A stretch of 64,000 nucleotides of DNA. Source: Haloimpatiens sp042688525. GTDB taxonomy: Bacteria; Bacillota; Clostridia; Clostridiales; Clostridiaceae. The translations under genes were made by a program, and so were the position numbers. Where the stretch lies: contig NZ_JBHWAB010000001.1 of assembly GCF_042688525.2 (NCBI RefSeq), forward strand, positions 2,108,001-2,172,000, written 5' to 3'. Below are positions 17,784-27,055 of this stretch, in pieces; position 1 is the stretch's first letter, and every line of letters starts with the position of its first letter. The notes under the pieces were generated by a model. The model worked only from the letters and a program-made list of their open reading frames with translations. It was not told the DNA's origin and did no database searches.

Positions 17784-19677
17784 AAGAATAGTAATAAATA
17801 ATGTTTTTAGAAACTTAAAAATATACATAGGATATATTATAAGTAGTATTTTTTCAGTATCATCATTTTTCATCTTTTCTATGATTTACTATTATCCATT
17901 AAAACAAGAGGAATCTTTTAGGATTCATCAATCTATTTTTTTATATGGAAAAGAAATAGTATATATTATAACAATATTTTTTGTTATATATTTTTTAAGA
18001 ATGGTCATTAATGCAAAGAAAAAGGAATTTGGAATTTATTTAGTATTAGGTATGAGTAACAACCATATGAGAAAGGTACTCTTTATAGAAAATATTGTAA
18101 TAGGAATCATATCTACATTAATCGGTATAATCGTTGGTATAGTTTTTTCGAAATTTTTCTTGATTTTAATCTCTAGCATATTAGAAATTAAAGAATTAGA
18201 ATTTTATTTTCCAATGAAAGCTGTTATAAATACATTAATAAGATACATTATATTATTTTCTATTATTCCAATTTTTATATCTAAATTTATAAAATCTAAA
18301 AATATTATTGATTTAATACATTATAAAAAAGAGCAAGATAAAGCATTAAAGGTATCTTTGATAAAGTGTGTATTTTCAATAAGTATAATTGTATATGGAT
18401 ATATTTTAGTTATGACTACTACTGCTGATAATTTTGAAACTTTGAGGTTACCAGCTATATTAATAATATTTGTAATTGGAAATTATTTATTTTATACTTA
18501 TGTAATTAATTATTTAATATATTTATTGTCAAAAATAAAAAAAGTATATTCAAATAAAACAAATTTTTTATCCTTGTCTAGTTTAAAATATAGAATTTTC
18601 AATAACACATCTATGTTATTTGTTGTGACAATATTATTATCTGTTACTTTTACATCAATAGGAACAATGTATATACAAAATGTTATATTGGATAGGGATT
18701 CAGTAAAAAATTCTCCATTAACTTTAAATTATATTGTAAATGATTTTTCTAAGTACGATAATGATGAAAAATTTATTGAGGATATTCTTAAAAGCAATAA
18801 TTTAAATCATGATAAAGTAAAATTAAACATTGCTAAGGTTATATTAAATGAAAAGGATACTAAAAATAGTGAGTTCTATAATTTAATTAAGGAAAGTGAA
18901 TATAATAATATAGCTTCTCTTATACAGAAAAAGAAGGTTAATATTTCTAAAGGAGAAGCGGTACTTGTTCCAAATTACGAGATAATGTATGATTTTGAAA
19001 GAAAATTAATAGGGAGAAAATTAAATATATCTAAGAATTTTCAACCTTGGATTAAGAATAATATAGATGGATGTATTGTTTTTAAGGGAATGTTACAAAA
19101 TTGTTATATAATATCTGATGAAGATTTTGAAACTATTTATAATAAGTACAATAAAAAATTATTTATAGGTTATGAAGTTGAAAATTGGCAAAAGATTAGT
19201 GAAGTTAGTAGCGAAATTGAAGACGAATCTAGAAAGATTGATCTAAAAAAAGATAATAAAAATATATTTATTTCAAGATTATATTCATACGATAGTAATA
19301 AAAAATTAAATAGAATTACATTATATTTAATTTTTTTCGTAGGAACCATATTGTATTTAGCAGCCTTAAGTTATATGAATTTTAAGTTTTATGTTGAAAT
19401 CAAACAAGATAAGAATAAATATAGTAATATGATAAGTTTAGGTTTAACTTTTAAAGAACTTAGGAGTATTATATCTAAAGAAATGATGTTAATATTCTTT
19501 GCACCATATATATTAGCAACTATAAATTCTTTGTTTGTATATAGGCTTTTATATATAATTTTTGAAATTCCAATTTTGAAACCAATTTTACAGATTTTGA
19601 TTTTGTTTTTTATTATTAATTTAATGTATTTCTTCTTCTGGAGATATAAGAATCTTAGCTTTTTAGATAGCGAGTAA
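17773..19677 (+). CDS. BceB-type ABC transporter permease (second module)
   Basis: A membrane protein of 634 residues with about ten helices. The N-terminal segment FERIVINNVFRNLKIYIGYI resembles BceB, though more diverged than the copy at 12587. NAKKKEFGIYLVLGMSNNHM follows helix 2, a FtsX hallmark, and an extracytoplasmic region spans about residues 305-510. ATG 17773 follows GGAGG inside the ATPase gene, so the two are translationally coupled. It ends at a palindromic element that starts within the stop codon region. Confidence 0.88.
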   Translation: MTFERIVINNVFRNLKIYIGYIISSIFSVSSFFIFSMIYYYPLKQEESFRIHQSIFLYGKEIVYIITIFFVIYFLRMVINAKKKEFGIYLVLGMSNNHMRKVLFIENIVIGIISTLIGIIVGIVFSKFFLILISSILEIKELEFYFPMKAVINTLIRYIILFSIIPIFISKFIKSKNIIDLIHYKKEQDKALKVSLIKCVFSISIIVYGYILVMTTTADNFETLRLPAILIIFVIGNYLFYTYVINYLIYLLSKIKKVYSNKTNFLSLSSLKYRIFNNTSMLFVVTILLSVTFTSIGTMYIQNVILDRDSVKNSPLTLNYIVNDFSKYDNDEKFIEDILKSNNLNHDKVKLNIAKVILNEKDTKNSEFYNLIKESEYNNIASLIQKKKVNISKGEAVLVPNYEIMYDFERKLIGRKLNISKNFQPWIKNNIDGCIVFKGMLQNCYIISDEDFETIYNKYNKKLFIGYEVENWQKISEVSSEIEDESRKIDLKKDNKNIFISRLYSYDSNKKLNRITLYLIFFVGTILYLAALSYMNFKFYVEIKQDKNKYSNMISLGLTFKELRSIISKEMMLIFFAPYILATINSLFVYRLLYIIFEIPILKPILQILILFFIINLMYFFFWRYKNLSFLDSE

Positions 19678-20010
19678 CTTGACTTTTGCAGATAAAAAGC
19701 AGTCGCTGCGGGAAATGATATCTTGCTTAGAAACCTTTCAGTGTTTACCATAAGTATATGCAGCCAGTAAATAAAAATCGATATAAGAACAGAAATCCTT
19801 CACTTCCATAACGTACTCTAAGCTTTACTCATATTGAAAAAAGATTTTTTAATTAATATTCCGTAGGAATCAGTAATTAAAAAATAACTTTTTTCAAATT
19901 CGTAAAGCTAAGAGTACGTAAATGTCGTTCAAGGATTTCTTAATCTTATACGATTTTTATTTACTGGCAAAATACATAACTCTTAAACAATAACTTTCTC
20001 TCAATTGTCC
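19675..20010. repeat. Palindromic element, long variant
   Basis: A left arm typical of the family (TTGACTTTTGCAG, then CGCTGCGGGAAATGATATC) runs into a second pair of arms specific to this variant: GCCAGTAAATAAAAA near 19760 and TTTTTATTTACTGGC near 19955. These enclose the common core with ACTCATATTGAAAAAAG, ATTCCGTAGGAAT and CTTTTTTCAAATTCG. The same long variant recurs at 53448. It begins at the end of the permease gene. Confidence 0.85.
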
Positions 20011-20056
20011 TCTCTCAGCTATAAACTATTTGGCTATGTTTTAATATAATTATGTA

Positions 20057-20285
20057 TTATTTAATTTCTGCAAAAATTTCATGTATATTTCCATCTGGGT
20101 CTGCAAATAGTGCTGTTCTTTGATTCCAAGGCATATCTTGTGGTTCACTAATAGAAGTTGCTCCTTTAGAGATTAACTTCTTAAATGATTTATCAACATC
20201 TTTAGGATTTTCACATGGGAAAGCAAGTTCAAATCTATAATATAATTTACAAAATATTACTTAATATAGACTTAATATTTGGCAT
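20057..20285 (-). pseudogene. VOC (glyoxalase-fold) protein gene with internal deletion
   Basis: Reading leftward, ATG at 20285 follows GGAGGTAGAATT and encodes MPNIKSILSNIL, then a stop. In another frame the C-terminal part of a vicinal-oxygen-chelate protein follows: RFELAFPCENPKDVDKSFKK, then EPQDMPWNQRTALFADPDGN and IHEIFAEIK. The MPWNQRxxxxxDPDGNxxEIF ending is typical of small glyoxalase/bleomycin-resistance-type proteins of about 120 residues. The middle of the N-terminal half is missing, so the gene is inactive. Confidence 0.7.
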
Positions 20286-20505
20286 AATTCTACCTCCTAA
20301 ACACTATTCTATCTATATTGCTAGACAATATTTTTGTCCTGCAAAAATTGAATAAGTAAATAATATAGTTTAAATAAGTTAAAAGTTAAGTGAATATTCT
20401 ATAAAATATATAATAATATATATTAAGTAAGTTTTAACTATATAAGAATATATGTATTTTTTTACTGCGAAAGTTGAATAATTAATAATTTAATGGGGGT
20501 TAAGT

Positions 20506-20775
20506 ATGGATTATAATTTAGAAAGGAATATGGAAGAGAAAAGAAAAAAGGGCATGAAAAAGAAAATTAAAAAATCTGTAAAGAAGAGCAGTAAAAAGTC
20601 AATGAAAAAGGGTATGAAAAAAGGTATGAAGCTAGGAAGAAAAAAAGAAAAAATGAAGATTGCAAAAAATATGATAGAAAGAGGAATGAATGCAGAACTA
20701 ATAAGTGAGTTAACAGGTTTTAATATATATAAATTAGAAAAATTGAAAAGAATTATAGATCAAAGAAAATCTTAG
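20506..20775 (+). pseudogene. Rpn-family nuclease C-terminal remnant, Lys-rich
   Basis: An 89-residue, extremely basic product. A run of KKxxKKGMKKGMKLGRKKEK units is followed by MKIAKNMIERGMNAELISEL and TGF...LEKLKRI, the same terminal helix as Rpn-family proteins and as the relic at 1704. The nuclease domain is absent. ATG 20506 has a modest ribosome binding site (ATGGGGGTT). It may be expressed as a small basic protein, but its origin as a truncated mobile-type gene is the simpler reading. Confidence 0.55.
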
Positions 20776-20881
20776 AGGTTCCTCTAGAATTTTAATTTTT
20801 GGTGTATCGATACATTATGCAAAAATTTAATATATGTATATAATAGTACATGGTGAAAAAAGAACTAATGGAGGTATTATA

Positions 20882-21412
20882 ATGAAAACAAAAAGATTAG
20901 TTTTAATAGGACTCTTTTCTGCCATTTGTTTTATAGGAACATTTTTACATATTCCTATTGATTTTGGAGGAAGTAGTACAATGATTCATTTAGGTACTAC
21001 AGCTATTTTTATTTCTGCAATTTTTATAGGAAAAGATGCTGGATGGGCTGGTGCTATAGGATGTGCCTTGTTTGATGCAATGAATCCTAAGTTTGCAGCA
21101 TGGGTACTTCCTACTTTTATAATAAAAGGATTAACAGGATTTGTTGTAGGATACATAGCTTTTATGTTTGCAAAACGAGGAAACAACCTAGTACAAAATA
21201 TTATTGCTTTCATAGCTGGTGGAGTAGTTTCATTATTAGGTTATTTTATTGTTAACTGGTTAGTATTTGTTGGATTCTATCCTGCTTTATTTAAAATGAT
21301 ATCTTCACTTATAACTACAGGATTAGGTGTTGCAATTACTATACCTATAGCCGCAATAATCAAACCTATTGTAAATAAAAGCGGTCTCAAATTAGATGCT
21401 TACGAAAACTAA
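20882..21412 (+). CDS. ECF transporter S component
   Basis: A membrane protein of 176 residues with about six helices. The start KRLVLIGLFSAICFIGTFLH, a GSSTMIHLGTTAIFISAIFI segment, and DAGWAGAIGCALFDAM...VLPTFIIKGLTGFVVGYIA are typical of substrate-binding S components of energy-coupling-factor vitamin transporters. ATG 20882 follows AATGGAGG; an upstream GTG/ATG extension to 20834 lacks a ribosome binding site. The substrate cannot be assigned from sequence alone, and no ECF ATPases or EcfT are nearby. Two palindromic-element copies follow it. Confidence 0.8.
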   Translation: MKTKRLVLIGLFSAICFIGTFLHIPIDFGGSSTMIHLGTTAIFISAIFIGKDAGWAGAIGCALFDAMNPKFAAWVLPTFIIKGLTGFVVGYIAFMFAKRGNNLVQNIIAFIAGGVVSLLGYFIVNWLVFVGFYPALFKMISSLITTGLGVAITIPIAAIIKPIVNKSGLKLDAYEN

Positions 21413-21426
21413 TAAGCAGTAAATTA

Positions 21427-21487
21427 TTCAACTTCCACAATTTAAAATAGCCGCTTCGGGAAATGATATCTTACTCAGAAACCTTTA
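21427..21487. repeat. Palindromic element, single-arm fragment
   Basis: CAACTTCCACA, then CCGCTTCGGGAAATGATATC and TTACTCAGAAACC, correspond to the left arm of the complete element. The copy stops there and a complete copy starts 20 bases later. Confidence 0.75.
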
Positions 21488-21507
21488 ATTTTAAAGATAA
21501 TTAATAA

Positions 21508-21764
21508 CTCAACTTTCGCAGGTGAAAAACAATCGCTACGGGAAATGATATCTTGCTCAGAAACCTTTCACTTCAGTAACAAGTTCTAAACTTTACTCAT
21601 ATTGAAAAAAGATTTTTTAATTAATATTCCGTAGGAATCAGTAATTAAAAAATAACTTTTTTCAAATTCGTAAAGCTAAGAACTTGTAAACTTTGTTCAA
21701 ATGTTTCTTACGCAATATATCATTTCCCTTCGCTAAGCAGTATTTCTGTACTGTGAAAGTTGAG
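21508..21764. repeat. Palindromic element, complete reference copy (257 bp)
   Basis: Terminal inverted repeats are CTCAACTTTCGCAG and CTGTGAAAGTTGAG. Moving inward, GGGAAATGATAT faces ATATCATTTCCC, AACAAGTTCT faces AGAACTTGT, and TTGAAAAAAG faces CTTTTTTCAA. TTTTTTAATTA faces TAATTAAAAAA, with ATTCC-GTA-GGAAT at the centre. Almost the whole length can fold on itself as DNA cruciform or RNA hairpin. It contains no ORF of note. Internally unpaired blocks are ACTCATA and TTCGTAAAG. Confidence 0.9.
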
Positions 21765-21840
21765 TGAATTATATTTACTAAAACAAAAATAATATCAAAA
21801 AAATTAACTTTCATTAATTTAAAAGATAATAAGTAAATGA

Positions 21841-21880
21841 AAAGACATTCCTAATTATTGGAATGTCTTTTTATTATTAA
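21841..21880 (+). terminator. Terminator-like hairpin upstream of the broken ABC gene
   Basis: AAAGACATTCC (21841-21851) pairs perfectly with GGAATGTCTTT (21860-21870), followed by TTATTATT. It sits between the palindromic element and a 5'-truncated ABC gene, so it may belong to a lost upstream gene. Confidence 0.75.
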
Positions 21881-21891
21881 AGAAATTATAA

Positions 21892-22608
21892 GTTTTTCGA
21901 AAGAATTTAACAGAAGGTGAAGTAAAAATTTTTGGTGAAACGCCTTACGAAAATGAAAAAGTTCTTAATAAGATTTGTTTCATTAAGGATTCAATGACTT
22001 ATATGACTGGCTTTACAGTGAAAGAAATTTTTAAAACTGCTGCATGCTTTTTTGAAAATTGGGATGATGAATTTAAGAATGAATTAGTACATAAATTTGA
22101 ATTAGATGTAAGCAAAAAATATAAAGCACTTTCAAAAGGTATGGAGTCCATGGTGGGTATAATAATAGGATTAGTTTCTAGAGCACCTCTTACAATTTTT
22201 GATGAAACTTATTTAGGATTAGATGCAGCTGCTAGACAGTTGTTTTATGATATTCTTTTACAAGATTATTTAAAAAATCCAAGAACTATAATATTTTCAA
22301 CTCATTTAATAGATGAAGTAAGTACTATATTTGAAAATATAATTATTCTTAATAAAGGTAAAGTACTTTTAGATGATAGTATGGAAAATGTTATGAGTAA
22401 AGCATTTTTAATATCAGGAAACAAAGAAAAAATTACAGAACTTGCAAATAATAAAAATGTTTTAAACACACAACCTTTGGGCTATTTAGAAAAGGCTTAT
22501 GTATTTGATGAGATTAAAGAGGAAGAGATCAGAGAATTGAAATTCAAAGGAATGGATGTAAAACCTATGTCTCTTCAAGAATTATTTATTCGCATAACTT
22601 CAAAGTAA
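21892..22608 (+). pseudogene. ABC transporter ATP-binding protein lacking its N-terminus
   Basis: An open frame from 21892 reads NLTEGEVKIFGETPYENEKV, then KICFIKDSMTYMTGFTVKEI. The protein continues with a signature-like LSKGMESM, Walker B LTIFDETYLGLD and H-loop IIFSTHLIDEV. The sequence type resembles YtrB-like ATPases. The first 50 or so residues with the Walker A motif are missing: there is no start or ribosome binding site, and a stop lies at 21889-21891. An internal ATG at 21994 could produce only a partial protein, so this is a pseudogene. It forms a pair with the truncated permease at 22634. Confidence 0.75.
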
Positions 22609-22633
22609 AAAATAGTTAAAGGATGGATTATAA

Positions 22634-23029
22634 ATGAATGATTTGAAAAGTTATATAAAATTTCAATACAAACTTTTGAGACCTGTATTAGGTGGTTCGT
22701 TTTTTATTACAACGCTGCTGCCATTTGTTGTTTTGATTACAGTAATTTTTATATCATTAATGTATTCTATTTCAATACTAGTTGCTTCTATAAATAAACT
22801 GACAATACTTTTACTTATAGTATGTAATACTGTTATGAATATAATTTCAGATGTGATTTTTAACGAAGCATTGGTAAATTACTATTATTACATAATTGCA
22901 GTAATATTTATACTTTTAGTAGTAGTGACTTTAAAAATATCTTGGACTGTTCTTAAAAAGAAAGTTGATATTAGGAGTTCATTTTTTCAAAAATGGTGTG
23001 AAAATTTTAGTCCAAATTGTGAAAAGTGA
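22634..23029 (+). pseudogene. ABC transporter permease, truncated at a TnpB insertion
   Basis: A 131-residue product starts MNDLKSYIKFQYKLLRPVLG behind AAAGGATGG and contains two or three hydrophobic helices (about 22-48, 50-70 and 82-105). Permeases of YtrCD-type exporters are about 300 residues or more. The frame ends where a TnpB element begins (GAACTGCCCCCACTTACC). A possible continuation after the element (DKIKKRVKNIEKDLL, then a stop, at 24338-24409) is not convincingly the same protein. The pair 21892/22634 is a dead transporter locus. Confidence 0.6.
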
Positions 23030-24343
23030 ACTGCCCCCACTTACCTAACGGTTGAAGTGGGAGCTTCCTGTTTCAAAGACCTGTTAATAGTCATTTAGAC
23101 TATTAACCCTACTATCTCCACAGGCTTAAAATCGGATTGTTCCAATCCTACTTTTAATATATTTAATGCTGCATTGTAATCTCTATTTTTATGTATGTAA
23201 TGGCAGTTTGGACATTTCCATGTTCTAACATTAAGATTTTTAACATCTTCATTTTGAAAACCACAGTTAGAACATATTTGGCTTGAAGGGTAATAGGTAT
23301 CGACTAAAGCTATAGTTCTACCATACCACTTAGCTTTATATTCTAGGAGTTGTCTAAACTTAGACCAGCTTACATCACTAATGAGTTTTGATAGTTTACT
23401 GTTTTTAAGCATTTTTTCTACTTTAAGATTTTCAAGACAAATAATTTGGTTTTCATTAATTAGTCTTGAACTTAATTCATGTAGAAAATTTAATCTACAA
23501 TTTGCTATCTTCTCATGTATTTTAGCTAGTTTAATTCTAGCTTTATGAAAATTGTTACTTCCTTTGGTTTTACTTGATAATCTTCTTTGAGCCTTCAAAA
23601 GTTATTTATAATACTTTTTCAAAAATTTAGGATTATCAATAATTTCATTATTAGAAGTAACACAAAAAAACTTGATACCTACATCTAGTCCAATAGAAGT
23701 ATTAAGTCTTGGGAGTTTTTTTATATTATCAACTTCACAACATAGGGAAACATAGAATTTATTTGTATTAGTTTTAGATATAGTAGCATTTAAAATTCTA
23801 CCTTTTAGTTGTCTATGATATTTAAGTTTAACAAAACCTATTTTGGGAAGTTTGATTTTATTATTTTCTATAACAATATTATTGTTAACCATTTGGGTTC
23901 TATAACTATGAAAGTGATTATGCTTACTTTTAAATCTAGGAAATCCATACCCTTTAAAGAAATTTTTAAATGCTTTATCTAAATCCCTTAATGTTTGTTG
24001 CAACGATATACTATCAATTTCTTTGAGCCATTCTAAATTATATTTTAAGCTAGTTAATAGGCTTGAGCATTCTTTATAAGAAACTGATTTTTTAGTTTCT
24101 TTGTACTTCTCATTTTTATAATTTAGAAAATGATTAAAAATATATCTATTGCAGCCAAAGGTTTTATTAAGCATTATAGTTTGTTCTTTATTTGGATATA
24201 TTCTATATTTAAAAGCTAGTTGCATAAGTTCACCCCTTAATATGTATAGTATACCCAATATGATTAAATTTATACTTGTAATTATTAACAGCGCCCTTAC
24301 ATCACCCACCTATAGAGGATGGGTGTCTTACGGGCAAATGATA
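23030..24343 (-). mobile_element. IS200/IS605-family element carrying only tnpB
   Basis: The element is bounded on the left (TnpB 3' side, right end) by a hairpin CCCACTT/AAGTGGG at 23037-23065 and on the right (left end) by a CACCCA/TGGGTG hairpin at 24302-24325, as in IS605-type transposons whose ends are imperfect hairpins. There is no tnpA. The region from late tnpB to 23030 on the minus strand is where an omega-RNA would be encoded. Boundaries are estimated within several bases. Confidence 0.75.
23095..24225 (-). pseudogene. tnpB: TnpB RNA-guided nuclease gene with an in-frame stop
   Basis: TnpB is the ancestor-like relative of Cas12. ATG 24225 (MQLAFKYRIYPNKEQ) follows AGGGGTGA. RuvC D181 lies in GLDVGIKFF. 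Codon 208 is TAA, after NPKFLKKYYK; the same frame then continues LLKAQRRLSSKTKGSNNF, the catalytic-Glu segment ICLENLKVEK, the zinc ribbon CSNCGFQ...CPNCHY and the last Asp in NRDYNAALNI. All catalytic residues are intact and only the stop interrupts a protein of about 376 residues. Without readthrough the product lacks two of three active-site residues. Confidence 0.85.
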
Positions 24344-24370
24344 AAATAAAGAAAAGAGTTAAAAATATAG

Positions 24371-24423
24371 AAAAAGACTTACTAGGTAATATTGTTTCTA
24401 ATATTATTTAGTAAGTCTTTTGT
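24371..24423 (+). terminator. Terminator upstream of the serine hydrolase gene
   Basis: AAAAGACTTACTA (24372-24384) pairs with TAGTAAGTCTTTT (24409-24421), a 13-bp stem with an AT-rich loop ending in T residues. It separates the dead transporter locus from the next operon. Confidence 0.8.
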
Positions 24424-24450
24424 ACTTTTGGGATGAAATCAAAAATATAT

Positions 24451-24483
24451 TTAAGGTTAAGTTAAGGTTGGTGTCAAGTTAGG
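24451..24483 (+). promoter_or_regulatory. Three direct repeats with 11-bp period (candidate OmpR-type regulator site)
   Basis: TTAAGGTTAAG, TTAAGGTTGGT and GTCAAGTTAGG follow each other without gaps. Eleven-base direct repeats are the usual binding pattern of OmpR-family dimers. They lie about 70-100 bases before the serine hydrolase gene; a regulator of that family is at 26301. Very similar repeats are at 36206. Confidence 0.5.
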
Positions 24484-24554
24484 GTAATATTGAAATGTTA
24501 TGCTATTTTATGTTAGAAAAATTAATCTATAAGACATGAAGGTGAGTGAAAAAA

Positions 24555-26138
24555 ATGAAAAACATAAACACTAAAAATGCAAAAATTTTTTCTATAATCA
24601 TTAAATCATTGATTTTTTTTAGCGTTCTATTTCTCCTTATTTTATTTATTCGAACTAAAATTCTAGCAGACGATAAAGCACACATCACATATCCAAATGA
24701 TAGAAATATAAATTTAGATGCAAATGATTCATTTCCAAATAATATAAAAGAAATAGAAAAATTAATAGGTGAAAAAATGTCTGTCGGAAAAATACCCGGC
24801 TTATCAGTAGCTATTGTTCATGGTGATAACATCATTTATAAATCTGGCTTTGGTTATGCTGATTTAGAATCATCTAAATTAGCCACATCCCAAACTTTAT
24901 ATGAACTTGGGTCTAACAGTAAAGCATTTACAGCTCTTGGTATACTGCAACTTGAAAAAGACGGACTTATTCATCTAAATGACTCTATTACAAAATATAT
25001 TCCATGGCTAAAGACCAAATTTAAAGGTAATATAGCTACAATAACAATAGAAGAATTACTACATCATACAAGTGGAATTTCTGCAGATACCATATTTAAT
25101 ATTCCAGTTACAACTGGCAAAGATGCAATAAAACAAACGGTTAAAACCTTAGTAGGCGTAGAATTAGATAATAAACCTGGAGATAAATATCAATATGCAA
25201 CTATTAACTATGATGTTTTAGGACTTCTTATAGAAAAAGTTTCTGGGCAAAAATATGAAGATTATATTAAAGATAAGATATTAACACCTATGAAAATGAA
25301 TCAAACTTATATGTATAGAAATCAAATAGATGGTTCTAATATGTCAAAAGGCTATAAACTTTTTCTTAGAAAGCCCAAAAAATATGAGGCACCTATATAT
25401 GACGGGAACAAACCTGCTGGATATATTATCTCTAATATCAATGATATGGCTAAATGGCTATTGATTCAGATGAACAGTTTACCTACCTCTTCATTTGATT
25501 CTAGCTTAATTAATGCTTCACATATACCAAATAAAAGTGTACAACCTTTTGGAAATGGTATGAATTATGCTGCTGGTTGGATAATACGTAATAACAAAGG
25601 TTTGGAAATTTTACACAGAGGCTCCAATCCTAATTATTCTTCAAGTATAATCATAAGACCACATGAAAAGCTTGGTATTGTTTTATTAAGTAATAGTAAT
25701 ACATTTTATTCATCAACTATGTGTGAAGAAATTATGAATATTTTATTGAAAAAAACAAGTACAACTACTAAAATAAAAGATTTAAATGGAATGATTGATA
25801 AAATTTGTTCTATAATTATCTTAATTACTACTTTACTAATTTGTTTTAAGTTGTATAATCTTATAAAAATAATAAAACAATTGTTTTTTAAAAAAAGGGG
25901 ATTTCAATTTAAAGAAAAAAAGACAGTTATAAAAATTATATTTTCAACTATTTTTTTAGTACTAATTAATTATGCACTATATATATTGCCCTATGTACTA
26001 TTAAAAATAAAATGGAACTATATTTTTGTATGGTATCCGTTTACAATACAAATAGCTTTATATTTTATTTATTTCAGTATTTGGTTAGTATACATTGTTA
26101 GTATATTAAAAAGTGGTTCAAAATGTATTTCAAATTAA
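24555..26138 (+). CDS. Membrane-anchored serine beta-lactamase-fold hydrolase (PBP/class C-like)
   Basis: A 527-residue protein with an N-terminal signal anchor (about 12-33), an extracytoplasmic beta-lactamase/transpeptidase domain (about 60-410) and four hydrophobic segments at the C-terminus (about 425-525). The nucleophile motif is S120-NSK, followed by a YAT (Y214) where class C enzymes have YSN, and H354-RG as third motif. Such proteins (FmtA/PbpE/EstB-like) act on D-Ala esters or peptides of the cell wall; the C-terminal membrane domain is typical of the peptide-resistance-associated group. ATG 24555 suits AAGGTGAG; GTG 24546 is too close. The adjacent two-component genes suggest inducible cell-envelope protection. 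Confidence 0.85.
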   Translation: MKNINTKNAKIFSIIIKSLIFFSVLFLLILFIRTKILADDKAHITYPNDRNINLDANDSFPNNIKEIEKLIGEKMSVGKIPGLSVAIVHGDNIIYKSGFGYADLESSKLATSQTLYELGSNSKAFTALGILQLEKDGLIHLNDSITKYIPWLKTKFKGNIATITIEELLHHTSGISADTIFNIPVTTGKDAIKQTVKTLVGVELDNKPGDKYQYATINYDVLGLLIEKVSGQKYEDYIKDKILTPMKMNQTYMYRNQIDGSNMSKGYKLFLRKPKKYEAPIYDGNKPAGYIISNINDMAKWLLIQMNSLPTSSFDSSLINASHIPNKSVQPFGNGMNYAAGWIIRNNKGLEILHRGSNPNYSSSIIIRPHEKLGIVLLSNSNTFYSSTMCEEIMNILLKKTSTTTKIKDLNGMIDKICSIIILITTLLICFKLYNLIKIIKQLFFKKRGFQFKEKKTVIKIIFSTIFLVLINYALYILPYVLLKIKWNYIFVWYPFTIQIALYFIYFSIWLVYIVSILKSGSKCISN

Positions 26139-26202
26139 TAATATTTTACAATTTATCATATTTTTATTGATTTTACTTATTTATTCTTGGTACAATCCTA
26201 TT

Positions 26203-26242
26203 AGTGAACATATATTTATTATATGTTCACTTAACTTTTAAC
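26203..26242 (+). terminator. Terminator after the serine hydrolase gene
   Basis: AGTGAACATAT (26203-26213) and ATATGTTCACT (26221-26231) form an 11-bp stem followed by TAACTTTTAACTTT. Confidence 0.7.
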
Positions 26243-26300
26243 TTTCTTAGTACAAAAATACTATATAGCTAAGTGAAAAATTTATATTTTTAGAAAGGAT

Positions 26301-27008
26301 ATGATAAAAATTATTGACAGCAAGGTTTTAATAATAGATGATGAAGAAGCAATTTTAGTTCTTTTAAGTGCAATATTTAGAAAAGAAGGTTTTCCAAATG
26401 TGAAAACTGTAAAAGATAGCATTGATTCTATAGAAGTATGTAAAAACTATGATCCAGATATAGTAATTTTAGATATAATGATGCCTAAGAAAGATGGATT
26501 TGATGTTCTTAAAGAAATTCGTAAATTTACTATAGCTCCTGTTTTATTTCTATCTGCAAAAAATGAAGAAACTGATAAGATTCTCGGGTTGGGGTTAGGA
26601 GCAGATGATTATATAACAAAACCATTTTCACCAAAAGAAGTAGTTTTTAGAGTTAAAGCTCATCTTAGAAGAATAGAACTTATAAAAAAATCATTAAACT
26701 TAAAAAAGGCTATAGTGACTACAAATGATTTTACTATTGATTTTAATGAAGGAAAAATAAAAAGAGATGGTAAAGAGTACATATTAAGGGCAAAAGAATT
26801 AAAACTCCTTAAATTATTAGTAGACAATTCTTGTATTATTTTATCTAAAGAACAAATTGTTCAAAAAGTGTGGGGTGATGATTTTGTTGGATATGAAAAT
26901 ACCCTCATGGTACATATAAGTAGACTGCGTGAAAAACTTGAACAATCTCCTGCTAATCCTAAATATTTAATTACAGTAAAGGGTATAGGATATAAATTCA
27001 ATATGTAG
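26301..27008 (+). CDS. OmpR-family response regulator
   Basis: A 235-residue regulator. The receiver domain has acidic IIDDEE at 11-16, phospho-acceptor D58 in IVILDIMMP and KPFSPKE; the winged-helix domain covers about 135-235, ending VKGIGYKFNM. ATG 26301 follows AGAAAGGAT. The kinase gene follows 47 bases later. Location suggests control of the serine hydrolase at 24555 and possibly of the ABC transporter at 28896. Confidence 0.9.
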   Translation: MIKIIDSKVLIIDDEEAILVLLSAIFRKEGFPNVKTVKDSIDSIEVCKNYDPDIVILDIMMPKKDGFDVLKEIRKFTIAPVLFLSAKNEETDKILGLGLGADDYITKPFSPKEVVFRVKAHLRRIELIKKSLNLKKAIVTTNDFTIDFNEGKIKRDGKEYILRAKELKLLKLLVDNSCIILSKEQIVQKVWGDDFVGYENTLMVHISRLREKLEQSPANPKYLITVKGIGYKFNM

Positions 27009-27055
27009 TATTTCTATAGATATTTATTGATTATCGTTTTAGAAAGGTGTTAAAA

